In this document: piece after piece, positions 20,969-32,400 of the stretch
Position numbering within the stretch: position 1 is the first letter of the stretch
Layout of the letters: each line of letters opens with the position of its first letter
Source of the DNA: Chimonanthus salicifolius
Taxonomy: Eukaryota > Streptophyta > Magnoliopsida > Laurales > Calycanthaceae
Direction of reading: 5' to 3'
Length of the DNA: 64,000 nt
Assembly: GCA_013350335.1 (NCBI GenBank)
Contig: CM023532.1
Location: 96,382,786-96,446,785 of the forward strand
The notes under the pieces: model-generated
Seen by the model: the letters and a program-made list of their open reading frames with translations, nothing else
What the model was told of the DNA's origin: nothing
The model's database searches: none
Translations under genes and position numbers: made by a program

Positions 20969-22799
20969 TTTACCTAAACTCTCCACTGTTGGTAAATACA
21001 TTTTGTAGGAATTACACCAGTAGAGATTTTGCTAATTTCCCCTTTAATTCTTTGGACAAATTTTTCTTCATCATATTTTTCAATAGTACCATCATTTTCT
21101 AACCAAGTTAACCTTTCATCAAGCTCATTTTGTTTTTTGGTTAACTCTATTCTTAATTCACAGAGTTTTCTCTTCTGATCATTTAATTCTCTTTGTAAGT
21201 CTGAGAGAGTTAAGGGTTTATTTGTAGTATGAATTTTTTCTGCTCTATTCATAAGGTCAATCATGGAATAGGTTGGTGTGTGAAATGTTTCTTTCTCTTT
21301 TATCCTTTTTGGATAATATGGTGCTTTATCACCATTTTCATCTTCTTCAAAGGAAATCTTTGGTTGTGAACTTTCTCCTTCTTCTCCTCCCCCCAATTTT
21401 GAAATTTGATTTAAAAATTGAACTTTTTTCTCCAGATCGGGTATGTTATCAACCATTTCTAGTAGTAATTTTTGAGGGGGCTGTGAGGATACGGATATGG
21501 ATACCAAGATCTTCATTCAGATGGTATCGACCATTCTTCATCAGATTCTTCATCATCTGAATGACATGTACATTATTGGAATTGTTTGATGAGCTGAACC
21601 TGGGGAATATTTTCTTCAATGTCAGTTGATGAATCAGATTCATATTCTTCTTCTTCTTCTGAGGAACTCGAATCAGATTGTTTTTTTTTCAGTATTTTCC
21701 TCTTCATTTTTGTTATTGATTTTTCTAAGTTTCTTTTTAGAGGAATTTTCTTTTTTAAAGCATTTATTTGAATAGTGACCTTTTTTCCCTCAAGTATAAC
21801 AAGTTGGAACATTTTCTTTTATGTATTTCTTTTTAAAATATTTCCTAGATTTTCTTTTGAATGGGATGAGTTCATCGGATTTTCTCTGTTTTTTATATCT
21901 TCCGGGTTTATATTTTCTTACCATTTTGTTTCTTCTATCCGGAGTAAATCTAGAACGCGAAGGTTTTCTCTTTGATTCAGGTGTTTGATCTAAACCAAAC
22001 TGGAAATAAAAATCTCCTAATTCTTTATCTCCAGAATATTTTCTTATTTTTTCAGCTTGCTTACTGATCTTTAAATCAGTACAAAGAGTCATGCCAACTT
22101 TGTTAATTCTTTGTATAATTCCTCCAAACGTCAGCATACTGTAATTAATAGTACCATGTATTTCTTCTCTCAAGGAATTACGCACCTTTTCAACAAATAA
22201 GGGTGGTAATCCTAAAATAAATCTTTATTTCCAAATATCAGAATTACAATCATTTAGTTGGTAGACTTTTGATAAGAATACATCTCTATACCAACGAAAT
22301 TCTCCTAAATTTCTACATCTCAAGCGATGTAATTGTTGTCTATTTTTCTCCTTAATTAGAGCAATTCCTCCAGTGAATTTATTGAGGATGCATAGAAGCA
22401 AGACACTAACACAATCAGATTGAGTTTCCAAATTATCAGGAATTTGACTAGTACCTGCTTCAAGCTTAATATTGGGGTCTACTAAGTTTCCTGTGGTTTT
22501 GTCTCTATAAAGGATTCTTCCAAATTCATCCATTTTGACAGCATTTTCTATTTCAAGTCTTTGGGCTCCAGTTAATCCATAATTCCACCAGCCTCTTAAT
22601 ATTCAATTGAAAGAGGTGGTTATCATGAGGAAAATGTTTCTTGGAGTATTTCCTCTGACTTCACAAGCATTACAGTATATTAACATACTGTGAACCATTT
22701 GGACAATTTGATATTCTGTTAATCCATCTAAGTTCCATTCATATAAAGAATTTCCTGAATAGGTTAATTCTGAGGTGTAAGTGTAGATCAACAGGGGTT
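20969..22799 (-). pseudogene. EPRV2 coat protein region
   Basis: The capsid core starts near 22770 with SLYEWNLDGLTEYQIVQM. Segments at 22533-22225 and 22185-21790 follow. The zinc knuckle near 21800 is broken because its second Cys codon is TGA (21792-21790). The acidic and coiled-coil part lies at 21812-21449 and 21516-20974, where the last frame is open for 180 codons and ends QQWRV at the TAG 20971-20969. At least five frame breaks are visible. Confidence 0.85.
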
Positions 22800-24062
22800 G
22801 GTCTAGGATAATAATTCTTTGTCTCTGGCAATTTTACCTGGGGATTCCATTTCCTTAGACGATTTATTAATAAATTCTCCGAAGCAGAGACTCTTAGGAT
22901 GCTGAATCCTTTTCCTCCCATATTGAGGCTTTCCATCCTATTGGATAATTCTTTTTGCATTTCATCTGTCATTTTGAATGGTCCTTCTTGCAAAATAATT
23001 CCTTTCGGTAATTGTCTGGGACATATACTGCATTAGCAGAGCTTTCTTCTAATTTTTCTTCTTTGTCTTTATTGAATTCGGGTTTTGATTTGATCGTTCT
23101 TTCTATCCGATCTGTTTGTTCTCCAATGGTTAATAGACATAGATTGGTGTAATTGTTTTGTTCAATTATATCTCCAATACCTATACCTATGTCTCTAGCA
23201 TTTGGGTCTGGTTTTGATTCATAAATAGATGCATTTTTTACAAGCACTGCATAATTCTTGGTTTCTGTATTAGGGACAGAAATATCAAGTTTCTTCCAAG
23301 GTGGGTGAGATTTATGAACTTCTTTTCCTTCAGTGTCTTTCCAGGTTCTTGTTGTTCTTCCTATAATTCTTATTTGTTTTGGGTTTTGAGTTTCTTCTTC
23401 TTTGATTTTCCCTTTTTTAAAATATTCCATGAACCGATCAAAGAAAGGTATATTTCTTTCTTCTTCCTCCATTTGGAAATACCATAATTCTCTCATCTTA
23501 TCCTTTTCTTCTGTGTTAAACCTTTTAAAAACCAATCTTTTAAAGGATGATTTTTCAAATTTTCTCTAAGATATGGTTTATCAATTTCAAATTTTTTGAC
23601 AGAGATTTCTTCTGGCTTTTGAATGCTAACCATTCTTATGGCTCCTTGGAGAAAATAACTCTCACTAGGGTTGTAGGTTTTTTGTGATGAAGTTCTTTTA
23701 TACACAGGTGTTCAATTCCACTTTCTTTGTTTCTAAAGACCTTTTGATCCATTTCTTCTTTTTCACTACTCCTTTGGTCATCATCTATTTCTTCTAATTT
23801 AAAACTTTTTCTTCCTTCCGTGTAACCGACGAAACTTCTCCTAGCTTTTTCCATTTTTCTCCTAAAATTGATTTCAACATTACCATTTGGTAATTTGACT
23901 ATACTTTGTAAATCATCTGTTATTTTATTTACTCTTGGGGTGACATTTTCTATTTGCCAATTTCCTGGGAGAACAACTTCTTCCCAGCTGATAACTTTTG
24001 GGATAAACAAATTATTGTTAAAGTTTGTTTCCATGAGAACTGAAGTTTTTTCTTTATCAACC
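22800..24062 (-). pseudogene. EPRV2 MP-CP linker
   Basis: Frames 24034-23636, 23705-23493 and 23535-22969 cover the charged linker collinear with EPRV1 5740-7020. They include EEVVLPGNWQIENV, KPYLRENLKNHPLKDWF and IIEQNNYTNLCLLTIGEQ. The 188-codon segment is the best-kept part. Frame changes fall at about 23650 and 23510. Confidence 0.75.
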
Positions 24063-24779
24063 TTATCTCTTTAGGCTATCATGGGAAAGACAGAGGTCAT
24101 AGATTTGTAGAACACACGATAGACTATAGCAAAAGGTTTACTTCTTGGACTCATCTTTAATCCTTTACTTTAAAATCCAATGGTTGCACAATCAAGAACA
24201 TCATCATCATGAGCATCAATTGTGATATTAGGAAAACAGTTAAAATAAACAGGTCCATGACAGAGACTGGATTCGATCATAGCATAAAGAGAATCATCAA
24301 ACTCATCATGTCTCTGATCTCGCACATAAGCACACACTGAAACATTTAATCCTAATCGAAACAGTGGTTTGATTCCTACCTGAATTAATCCTATGTGCAG
24401 GTAGTTGTATTTTGTTCTGATTTGTTCAATAATTCTTCTTTCAAGAACTTTAATTGTCTGTTTTCCTCCTAGAGAGAGAAATAGTTTTTTCAACAGTTTT
24501 AATGTGGTAATCATTTTGTTCTTCAAATGTGCCATTACTATATATTTCTGTTACAGGCAAGGCTGGCAACTTCCAATTGGATATTGCTTGGTCAAAATTT
24601 TCATATATCATTTCTTCTGAATTTTTTTTTTCTGAATTTTCTTTTTCTAAGCTATTACGGGGAAAACTAGTTAAAGCAGACTGGTCGGATGAAGAAGATG
24701 AATAAGATCTATTAGAAGGATGCTGAAATGATTTAAACCAATTCTTAAAAAGTTTTGTTTTTCCCTTAGAATTTTCCAT
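24063..24779 (-). pseudogene. EPRV2 movement protein region (30K superfamily)
   Basis: Starts at ATG 24779-24777 (MENSKGK). The first frame runs 109 codons and shifts near 24480. The core then continues with LIQVGIKPLFRLGLN and DDSLYAMIESS to a TAA at about 24172-24170, where EPRV1 has CAA in the same LGFQSKG context. The following MSPRSKPFA segment ends near 24080. Trp occupies the codon that is TAG in EPRV1. Confidence 0.85.
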
Positions 24780-24969
24780 CTTTGTAGCTCGTAAGAAACA
24801 GAAAAAGTTCTATCAACGATTTACAGCCCTTGATGCCTGATCACGGCTAGAAGCGGGACTTACAACGCGACCACATTCTTTGGAAGATAAACGAGGTACA
24901 GAAGTGGAGAATAAGAAGGAAATTAAAAACTCTAAAGAGAATTGGATAGATCAACTTGGCTAAAAAGCT

Positions 24970-25028
24970 TCAGATCCTGAATAATAGATTTAATTCATCT
25001 AAATCTCTTTTTTTTTTTTTTTACAGAT
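24970..25028 (-). pseudogene. EPRV2 remnant of small ORF C beside a poly-A tract
   Basis: Only the last codons of ORF C remain (24970-25000, similar to the ELNLLLRI end in EPRV1), directly after a 15-nt A tract on the - strand (25008-25022). About 190 nt of ORF C are missing compared with EPRV1, so the A tract marks a deletion junction. Confidence 0.6.
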
Positions 25029-25265
25029 TTAAATACGAGATAATAATTCTAATTCTTCATTCAGACTATTACAATACTCTCTTATTTGATTGCACAAGCG
25101 TACTAGCATAGATCTTCTAATAGTATGAACGCGAATAACAAGATATCTTTCTGCAACTATATTTTGATCAATTTGTCTGATAGCATTTTCTAATCTTCTA
25201 AGCTGGTTTTCACGTCATCTTAGATCACGCAATAATTCTTCTCTCCTAATAGAACGAGGAGGCAT
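25029..25265 (-). pseudogene. EPRV2 small leader ORF B (one stop)
   Basis: A frame of 79 codons starting MPPRSIRREELLRDLR, broken only by TGA at codon 17 and ending in TAA at 25031-25029. The remainder is a Leu/Arg/Glu-rich, probably helical segment whose end (REYCNSLNEELELLSRI) matches ORF C of EPRV1. ORF A ends one base upstream of this ATG. Confidence 0.6.
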
Positions 25266-25266
25266 C

Positions 25267-25497
25267 TCAGAAGGCCATAGCTTGTAGTTTTGATTCAATT
25301 CGAAATTTATCTAGTTAGAACACAGCATAATAACGCATTAAAACAATCCTTCTTCTTTCAAACTCGTGATGGCGAGGAGTATTTCTGTGGGTGCAGGTTT
25401 GCAAATGTCTTCTTATATTGTCTAACAAGATTTCAATTTTTCTTAATATTCGAACATCATCATAGTACCTCTTAAGCAGAGCAAGACAAATAGACAT
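25267..25497 (-). pseudogene. EPRV2 small leader ORF A (one stop)
   Basis: Starts MSICLALLKRYYDDVRILRKIE and keeps phase for 77 codons to TGA 25269-25267, the same length as ORF A of EPRV1. A single TAA at 25317-25315 interrupts it. Keeping the same length and spacing in two divergent copies supports ORF A as a true viral gene. Confidence 0.6.
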
Positions 25498-25561
25498 ATT
25501 CTAGCAAAAGAAACAACATGATTAGATAATAACAAACTTATATTATCAAACTCATAAAAAC

Positions 25562-25567
25562 TTTATT
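25562..25567 (-). promoter_or_regulatory. EPRV2 candidate poly(A) signal AATAAA in the leader
   Basis: AATAAA lies about 100 nt downstream of the TATA-like box on the sense strand, where caulimovirids place the signal that creates the terminal redundancy of the pregenomic RNA. EPRV1 has a changed form (AATGCATAAG) at the same place. The adjoining word TTTGTAAGTAAT, which includes a splice-donor-like GTAAGT, is kept in both copies. Confidence 0.4.
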
Positions 25568-25663
25568 ACTTACAAACTGAGAATAGAACTCCGAATACAA
25601 GCTTTCAACACACTCCAAACTTCAAGCTCACACTCACACTCAAACTTAGACTCTGAATTTTTA

Positions 25664-25673
25664 TTTTTTTATA
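25664..25673 (-). promoter_or_regulatory. EPRV2 TATA-like box (TATAAAAAAA)
   Basis: On the - strand TATAAAAAAA follows GGAAGA, about 170 nt upstream of ORF A, corresponding in position to TATATAAG of EPRV1. A second AT-rich TATA-like word, CATATAAAATAA, lies next to the minisatellite at about 25725-25737 and is an alternative. Confidence 0.45.
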
Positions 25674-25735
25674 TCTTCCTTAGCCTCCCTAAACAAGAAT
25701 ACAAAGCTCCTTATTTTACCCCAGTTTATTTTATA

Positions 25736-26402
25736 TGGCCAATTCGTCCTGTTTGTCCAGTTGGACTAGTTTTTCTATTTTGTCCAGTTTGTTCAGTTTG
25801 TCCTGTTTGTTTAGTTTATTAAGTTTGTCAAGCTGTTCGAGATTGTCAAATTTGTCTAATTTGTCCACTTGGTCCAGTTTGTCTAATTTGTCCAGTTTGT
25901 TCACTTTGTTTAGTTTGTCCAGTTGGTCTACTTTGTCCACTTTGTTCAGTTTGTCCAATTGGTCCAGTTTGTCAAATTTGTCCAATTTCCCCAGTTTATT
26001 TGATTTGTCCAGTTCGTCCTGTTCGGCCAGTTTGACTAGTTTTCCAGTTAGTCCACTCTGTATAGTTCGTCCACTTTGTCATGTTTGTCCACTTTGACAA
26101 ATTTGCCCACCTTTTCTAGTTCATATAATTTGTCTAGTTTGTCCTTTTTGTCCACTTTGTTCAGTTTGTCCAGTTTGTCCAGTTGGTCCAGGTTGTCAAA
26201 TTTGTCCAGTTTCCCCAGTTTATTTAATTTGTCTAGTTCGTCCTGTTTGTCCAGTTTGACTAGTTTTTCCAGTTAGTCTACCTTGTAGTCCACTTTGTCA
26301 TGTTTGTCAACTTTCACAAATTTTCCCATTTTTCTAGTTTGTATGATTTGTCTAGTTTGTCCACTTTGTTCAATTTGTCCAGTTTGTCCACTCTGTCCAA
26401 AT
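25736..26402 (+). repeat. 9-bp minisatellite, right tract
   Basis: About 670 bp of TTTGTCCAG/TTTGTCCAC variants, in the same + orientation as the left and middle tracts. The right edge passes directly into telomere-like repeats at about 26403 with no unique spacer. Confidence 0.95.
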
Positions 26403-29400
26403 CGTTTTAGGGTTTTAGGGTTTTAGGGGCTTAGGGTTTAGGGTTTAGGGTTTAGGATTTAGGGTTTAGAGTTTAGGGTTTAGGAATTTAGGGTTTTACG
26501 GTTTAGGGGTTTAGGGTTTTAGGGGTTTAGGCTTTAGGGTTTAGGGTTTTAGGGTTTAGGGTTTTAGGGTTTAGTGTTATAGGGTTTTAGGGTTTAGGGT
26601 TTAGTGTTTCGGGTTTTAGAGTTTTAGGGTTTCGGCTAGGGTTTTAAGGTTAAGGATTTAGGGCTTTACGGTATTAGGGTTTAGGGTTTTAGTGTTTAGG
26701 TTTAGGGTTTTAGGGTTTTTGGGTTTAGGGTTTTACGGGTTTAGGGTTTTACGGGTTTAGGGTTTTACGGTTTTAGGATTTTAGGGTCCTTGGGTTTTAG
26801 GGTTTAGGGGTTTAGGGTTTAACTGTTTAGGGTGATAGGGGTATAGGGTTTTAGGTTTTAGGATTTTAGGGTTTAGGGTTTTAGGGTTTTGGCTTTAGTT
26901 TAGGGGTTTTAAGGGTTTAGGATTTTAGGGTTTTAGGGTTTTCCGGTTAGGGGTTTTAGGGTTTTAGGGGATTAGTGTTTAGGGCTTCAAGTTAAGGGTT
27001 TAGGGTTTAGGGTAGGGTTTTAGGGTTTAGGGTTTTAGGGGTTTAAGGTTTTAGGGTTTAGGGTTTAGGGTTTAGGGTTAGGGTTTACGGTTTAGGGTTT
27101 TAGGGTTTTACGCGTTAGGGTTTAGGGTTCGAGTTTTAGGAATTTAGATTTTAGGGTTTTAGGGTTTAGGGTGATACAGGCTTTTAGAGGGTTAAAAAAA
27201 GTTTAGGAAAATTCATTTCAAGAAGCAGACTTCTAGTGACTTCCAAAATCTTTCTGGGTTTAGGGTTTAGAGTTTAGGGTTATAGGATTTTAGGGTTATT
27301 GGGTTTGGAGTAGGGTTTTAGGATTTTAAGGTTATTGGGTTTAGGGTAGGGTTTTAGGATTTTAGGGTTATTGGGTTTAGGGTAGGATTTTAGGGTTTAG
27401 GGTGTTAGGGGTATAGCGTTTTAGAGGGTTTAGGGTTTTAGTGTTTAGGCTTTAGGGTTTTAGGGTTTTGGGTTTAGGGTTTAGGGTTTAGGGTTTAGGG
27501 TTAACAGTATAGGGTTTCAGAGTTTTAGGTTTTAGGGTTTTAGGGATTTAGGGTTTAGGGTTTTAGGGATCTAGGGTTTTAGGGGTTTAGAGTTTAGAGT
27601 TTGGGGTTTAGGGTTTTATGGTTGTAGGGTTTTAGGGTTTAGGGTTTTAGGGTTTTAGGGTTTAAGGTTCTAGGGGTTTAGGGTTTTAGGGTTTAGGGTT
27701 TATGGTTTTAGGGTTTAGGGTTTTAGGGGTTAAGGGTAATAGGGTTTAGGGTTTTAGGGTTTAGGGTTTTAGGGGTAATAGGGTTTAGGGTTTTAGGGTT
27801 TAGGGTTTTAGCCTTTTAGGGTTTTAGATTTTAGGTTTTAGTATTTTTGGTTTAGGATTTAGGGTTTAGGGTTTTAGGATTTCAGAGTTTTAGGCTTTAG
27901 GATTTACGTTTTTAGGGTTTCAGGGTTTACGTTTTAGGGTTTAGGGTTTTAGGATTTCAGAGTTTTAGGGTTTAGGATATACGGTTTTAGGGTTTTAGTG
28001 TTTACGGTTTAGGTTTTAGGGTTTAGGTTTCAGGGTTTAGGGTTTAGTGTTTAGGGTTTTAGGGTTTTAGGGTTTACGGTTTGGGGTTTAGGGTTTTAGG
28101 GTTTTAGAGTTTAGGGTTTTAGGGTTTAGGGATTTATGGTTTTATGGTTTCAAGGGTATAGGGTTTTAGGGTTCAGAGTTTAGGGTTTAGTGTTTAGGGT
28201 TTAGGGTTTAGGGTTTTAAAGTTTTAGGGTTATTGGGCTTAGGGTAGGGTTTTGGAATTTTAGGGTTATTGGGTTTAGGGTAGGATTTTAGGGTTTAAGG
28301 TGTTAGGGGTATAGGGTTTTAGAGGGTTTAGGGTTTTAGTGTTTAAGCTTTAGGGATTTAGGGTTTTGGGTTTAGGGTTTAGGGTTTAGGGTTTAGGTTT
28401 TAGGGTTTAGGATTTAGGGTTTAGGGTTTTAGGGTTATACGTTTACGGTTTGGGGTTTAGGGTTTTAGGGTTTAGGGTTTTAGGATTTCTGGGGTTTAGG
28501 GTTTTGGGGGTTTAGGGTTTTAGGGTATAGGGTTTATGGTTTTAGGGTTTCAGGGGTATAGGCTTTTAGGGTTCAGGGTTTAGGGTTTCAAGGTTTTAGG
28601 GTTTAGGATTTTTTGGTTTTGGGTCTATGGTTTAGGGTTTAAGGTTTAGAGTTTTAGGGTTTTAGGTTTTAGGGTCTTAGGGTTGTAGGGTTTTAGGGTT
28701 GAGGGTTTATGGTTTAGCTTTTACAGTTTAGGATTTAGGTTTTTAGTGTTTTAGAGTTTTTGGGTTGAGGGTTTAGGGTTTCGAGTTTTAGGGTTTAGGG
28801 TAGGGTTTTATGGTTTAGGGTATATGGTTTTAGGGTTTTAGGGTTTAGGGTAGGGCTTTAGGGTTTAGTGTTTAAGGTTTTAGGGTTTTAAGGTTCTGGG
28901 GTTTAGAGTTTTAGGCGTTTAGGATTTTAGAGTTTAGCTTCAAGGTTTAGGGTTTAGGGGTTTAGGGTTTTAAGGTTATAGGGTTTAGGGTAGGGTTTTA
29001 GGATTTTGGGGTTCTTGGGTTTAGAGTTTAGGCTTTAGGGCAGGGTTTTAGGATTTTGTGGTTTTTGGGTTTTTGGGTTTAGGGTTTAGGGTTTTAGGGT
29101 TTTACGATTTTAGGGTTTTTAGGGTTTGAGGGTTTTAGGGTTTAGGGTTTTAGGGTTTTAAGGTTTAGGGTTTTTGGGTTTTTTGGTTTAGGGGATTAGG
29201 GTTTTAGTGAATTAGGATTACAGGATTTTAGGATTTTAGGGTTTTAGGGTTTTAGGTTTTTACGGTTGAGGGTTTAGGGTTTTAGGGTTTTAGCGTTCAA
29301 GGGTTTAGGGTTTTAGTGTTTTAGGATTTAGGGTTTTAGTGGTTTAGGGTTTTAGGGTTTCGGGTTAGGGTTTTAGGGGTATAGGGTTTGAGGGGGTTTT

Positions 29401-32400
29401 AGGGTTTTAAGGGATTTTGGGTTTTAGGGTTTTTGTTTAGCATTTAGGGTTTAGGGTTTAGTGTTTAGGGTTTAGGGTTTAGGGCTTTAGGGTCTTAGGT
29501 TATAGGGTTTTAGGGTTTAAGGTTTAGGGTTTAGGTTTTAGTGTTTTAGGATTTTAGATTTTAGGGTTTAGAGTTTTAGGGGTACGGTTTTACAGTTTAG
29601 GGTTTAGGGTTTTAAGGTTTTAGGCTTTTAGGGTTTAGGGTTTTTGGGTTTTGGGTTTAGGGTTAAGGGTTTAGGGTTTTAGGGTTTTAGGTTGTAGGGG
29701 TTTTGGGTTTAGGATTTAGGGTTTTAGGGTTTTAGAGTTTTAGGGTTTAGGGTTTAGGGTTTTGGGTTTTATGGTTTTAGGGTTTAGGTTAAGGCTTTAG
29801 GGTTTAGGGTTTTAGGGTTTAGGTTTTAGAGTTTTAGGGATTTAGGTTTTGGGGTTTTAGGATTGTAGGGTTTAGGGTTTAGGGCTTTATGGTTTTAGGT
29901 TTTGAGGATTTTAGTGTTTTTGGGTCTAGGGTTCAGGGTTTTATGATTTTAGTGTTTAGGGTTTAGGATTTTAGGGTTTTAGGGTTTAGGGTTTAGGGTT
30001 TAGGGTTTTTGGGTTTAGGGTTTAAGGATTTTATGGTTTTATGGTTTTAGAGTTGTAGGGTTTTCGGGTTTAGGGTTTAGGGTATAGGGTTTAGGGTTTA
30101 GGGCGTAGGGTTTAGGGTTTTTGGATTTTTGGGTTTAGGGTTTAGGGTTTTAGGGGTTTTGGGCTTTAGGGTTTGGGGTTTAGGGTTTAGGGTTTAGGGT
30201 TTTAGGGTTTAGGGTTTTAGGCGATTATGGTTTTAAGGTTTTAGGGGTTTAGGGTTTAAGGTTTTAAGGTTTTATGGTTTTAGAGTTGTAGGGTTTTCGG
30301 GTTTAGGGTTTAGGGTGTAGGGTTTAGGGTTTTTGGATTTTTGGGTTTAGGGTTTAGGGTTTTAGGGATTTTGGGCTTTAGGGTTTGGGGTTTAGGGTTT
30401 AGGGTTTTAGGCGATTATGGTTTTAAGGTTTTAGGGGTTTAGGGTTTTATTGTTTAGGGTTTAGGGTTTAGTATTTAGGGTTTTAGGGTTTGGGTTTAGG
30501 GTTTAATGTTTTAGTGATTTAAGGTATTAGGGTCTTAAGGCTTTTGGGTTTTAGGGTTTCAGGGTTTTAGAGTTTATGGTTTTGGGTTTATGGTTTTAGG
30601 GTTTAGGGGTTAGGGTTTAGGGTTTAGTGTTTAGGGTTTTAGGGTTTTAGGGTTTAGGGTTTTAGGTGTTTAGGGCTTAGCTTTATTGTTTAGTGTTTTA
30701 GGGTTTTAAGATTTTGGCTTTAGTGTTTTAGGGTTTTAGGGTTTAGTGTTTTAGGGGTTTAGGGTTTAGGTTTAGGATTTAGAGTATAGGGTCTTAGGGT
30801 TTAGGGTTTAGGGTTTATTGTTTAGGGCTAAGGGTTTTAGGGTTTTAGGATTAACGGTTTTAGGGTTTTAGGGGTTATGGTTTAGGGTTTACGTTTTAGG
30901 TTTTAGGCTTTTAGGGTTTTGGGTTTCAGGGTTTTAGGATTTATGGTTTAAGGGGTTTAGGGTTTAGGTTTAAGGTTTAGGGTTTATATGGTTTTATGGT
31001 TTTTACGTTTAGGGTTTAAGGTTTAGGATTTAGGTTTTAGTGTTTTAGGATTTTAGGGGTTTAGGGGTTACGGTTTTGGATTTAGTGTTTAGGGTTTACG
31101 GTTTACGGTTAGAGGGTTGTGGGGTTTTGGCTTTTTGGATTTTAGGGTTTTAGGGTTTAGCATTTTAGGGGTTAAGGGTTTAGGGTTTAGGGATTTAGGG
31201 TTTTAGGATTAATGGTTTTAGGGTTTTAGCGTTTAGGGTTTTAGGGGTTTAGGGTTTAGGGTTTACGTTTTAGGTTTTAGGCTTTTAGGGTTTAGGGACT
31301 AGGGTTTTAGGGTTTTTGTGTTTAGGATTTTTGGGTTTTGTGTTTTAGGGTTTTTGGATTTAGTGTTTTAGGGTTTTTGGGTTTAGGGGTTTAGGGTTTT
31401 TCGGGTTTATAGTATTAGGGTTTAGGGTAATAGGGTTTTAGGGTTTAGTGTTTAAGGTTTTAGGGTTTTAGGGTTTTAGGGGTTTAGGCTTTAGGGTTTT
31501 AGGACTTTAGGGTTTAGGTTTAGGTTTTTGGGTTTAGGGTTTAGGGTTTAGGGTTGCGGGTTTTAGGGTTTGACGGTTTTAGGCTTTAGGGTTTAGGGTT
31601 TTAGGCTTTAGGGTTTAGGGTTTTAAAGTTAGAGGGTTGAGGGTTTTAGGGTTTAGGGTATTAGGATTTAAGGGATTTAGGCTTTTAGGGTTTTGGATTT
31701 TAGGGTATTGGGCTTTAGGGTTTAGGGTTTTTGGGTTTAGGATTTAGGGTTTAGATTTAGGACTTAGGGTTTTAGGGTTTAGGGTTGTAGTTTAGGACTT
31801 AGGGTTTTAGGGTTTTAGGGTTTAAGGATTAGGGTTTTAGGGTTTTTGTGTTTAGGATTTTTGGGTTTTTGTGTTTTAGGGTTTTTGGATTTAGTGTTTT
31901 AGGGTTTTTGGGTTTAGGGGTTTAGGGTTTTTGGGGTTTAGAGTATTAGGGTTTAGGGTAATAGGGTTTTAGGGTTTAGGGTTTAGTGTTTTAGGGTTTT
32001 AGGGTACTAGGGTTTAAGGCATTTAGGCTTTTAGGGTTTTAGATTTTAGGGTTTATGGTTTTATGGCTTTTGGATTTTAGGGTTTAGGGTTTAGGGTTTT
32101 TGGGTTTAGGGTATTAGGGTTTACGGTTTAGATTTTAGGGTTAGGGTTTAGGGCTTAGGTTTTAGAGTTTAGGGTTTTTGGGTTTCAGGGTTTGAGGGTT
32201 TAGGGTTTAGGAGTTTAGGGGTTTAGGGTTTTTGTCTTTAGAGTTTAGGCTTTAGGGTTTAGAACTTAAGGTTTACTAGTTTTAGGTTTTAGGGGTTTAA
32301 GGTTTTAGGGTTTTAGGGTTTAGGGTTTAGGGTTTTGGGGGTTTGGGGGTTTAGGAGTTTAGGGTTTTAGGGTTTTCGATTTTAGGGTGTAGGGTTTAGG

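Larger units (their letters stand above)
17741..25735 (-). mobile_element. EPRV2, endogenous caulimovirid, decayed
   Basis: A second nearly full-length copy, reading right to left, with the same gene order as EPRV1: TATA box, leader, small ORFs A and B and a remnant of C, MP, linker, CP, PR, RT-RNase H and last ORF. It differs from EPRV1 throughout, more than a recent duplication would, so it is probably a separate integration or related virus variant. Both ends abut minisatellite. The 3' end stops about 20 nt after the last ORF and lacks the primer-binding-site match seen in EPRV1. Confidence 0.93.
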
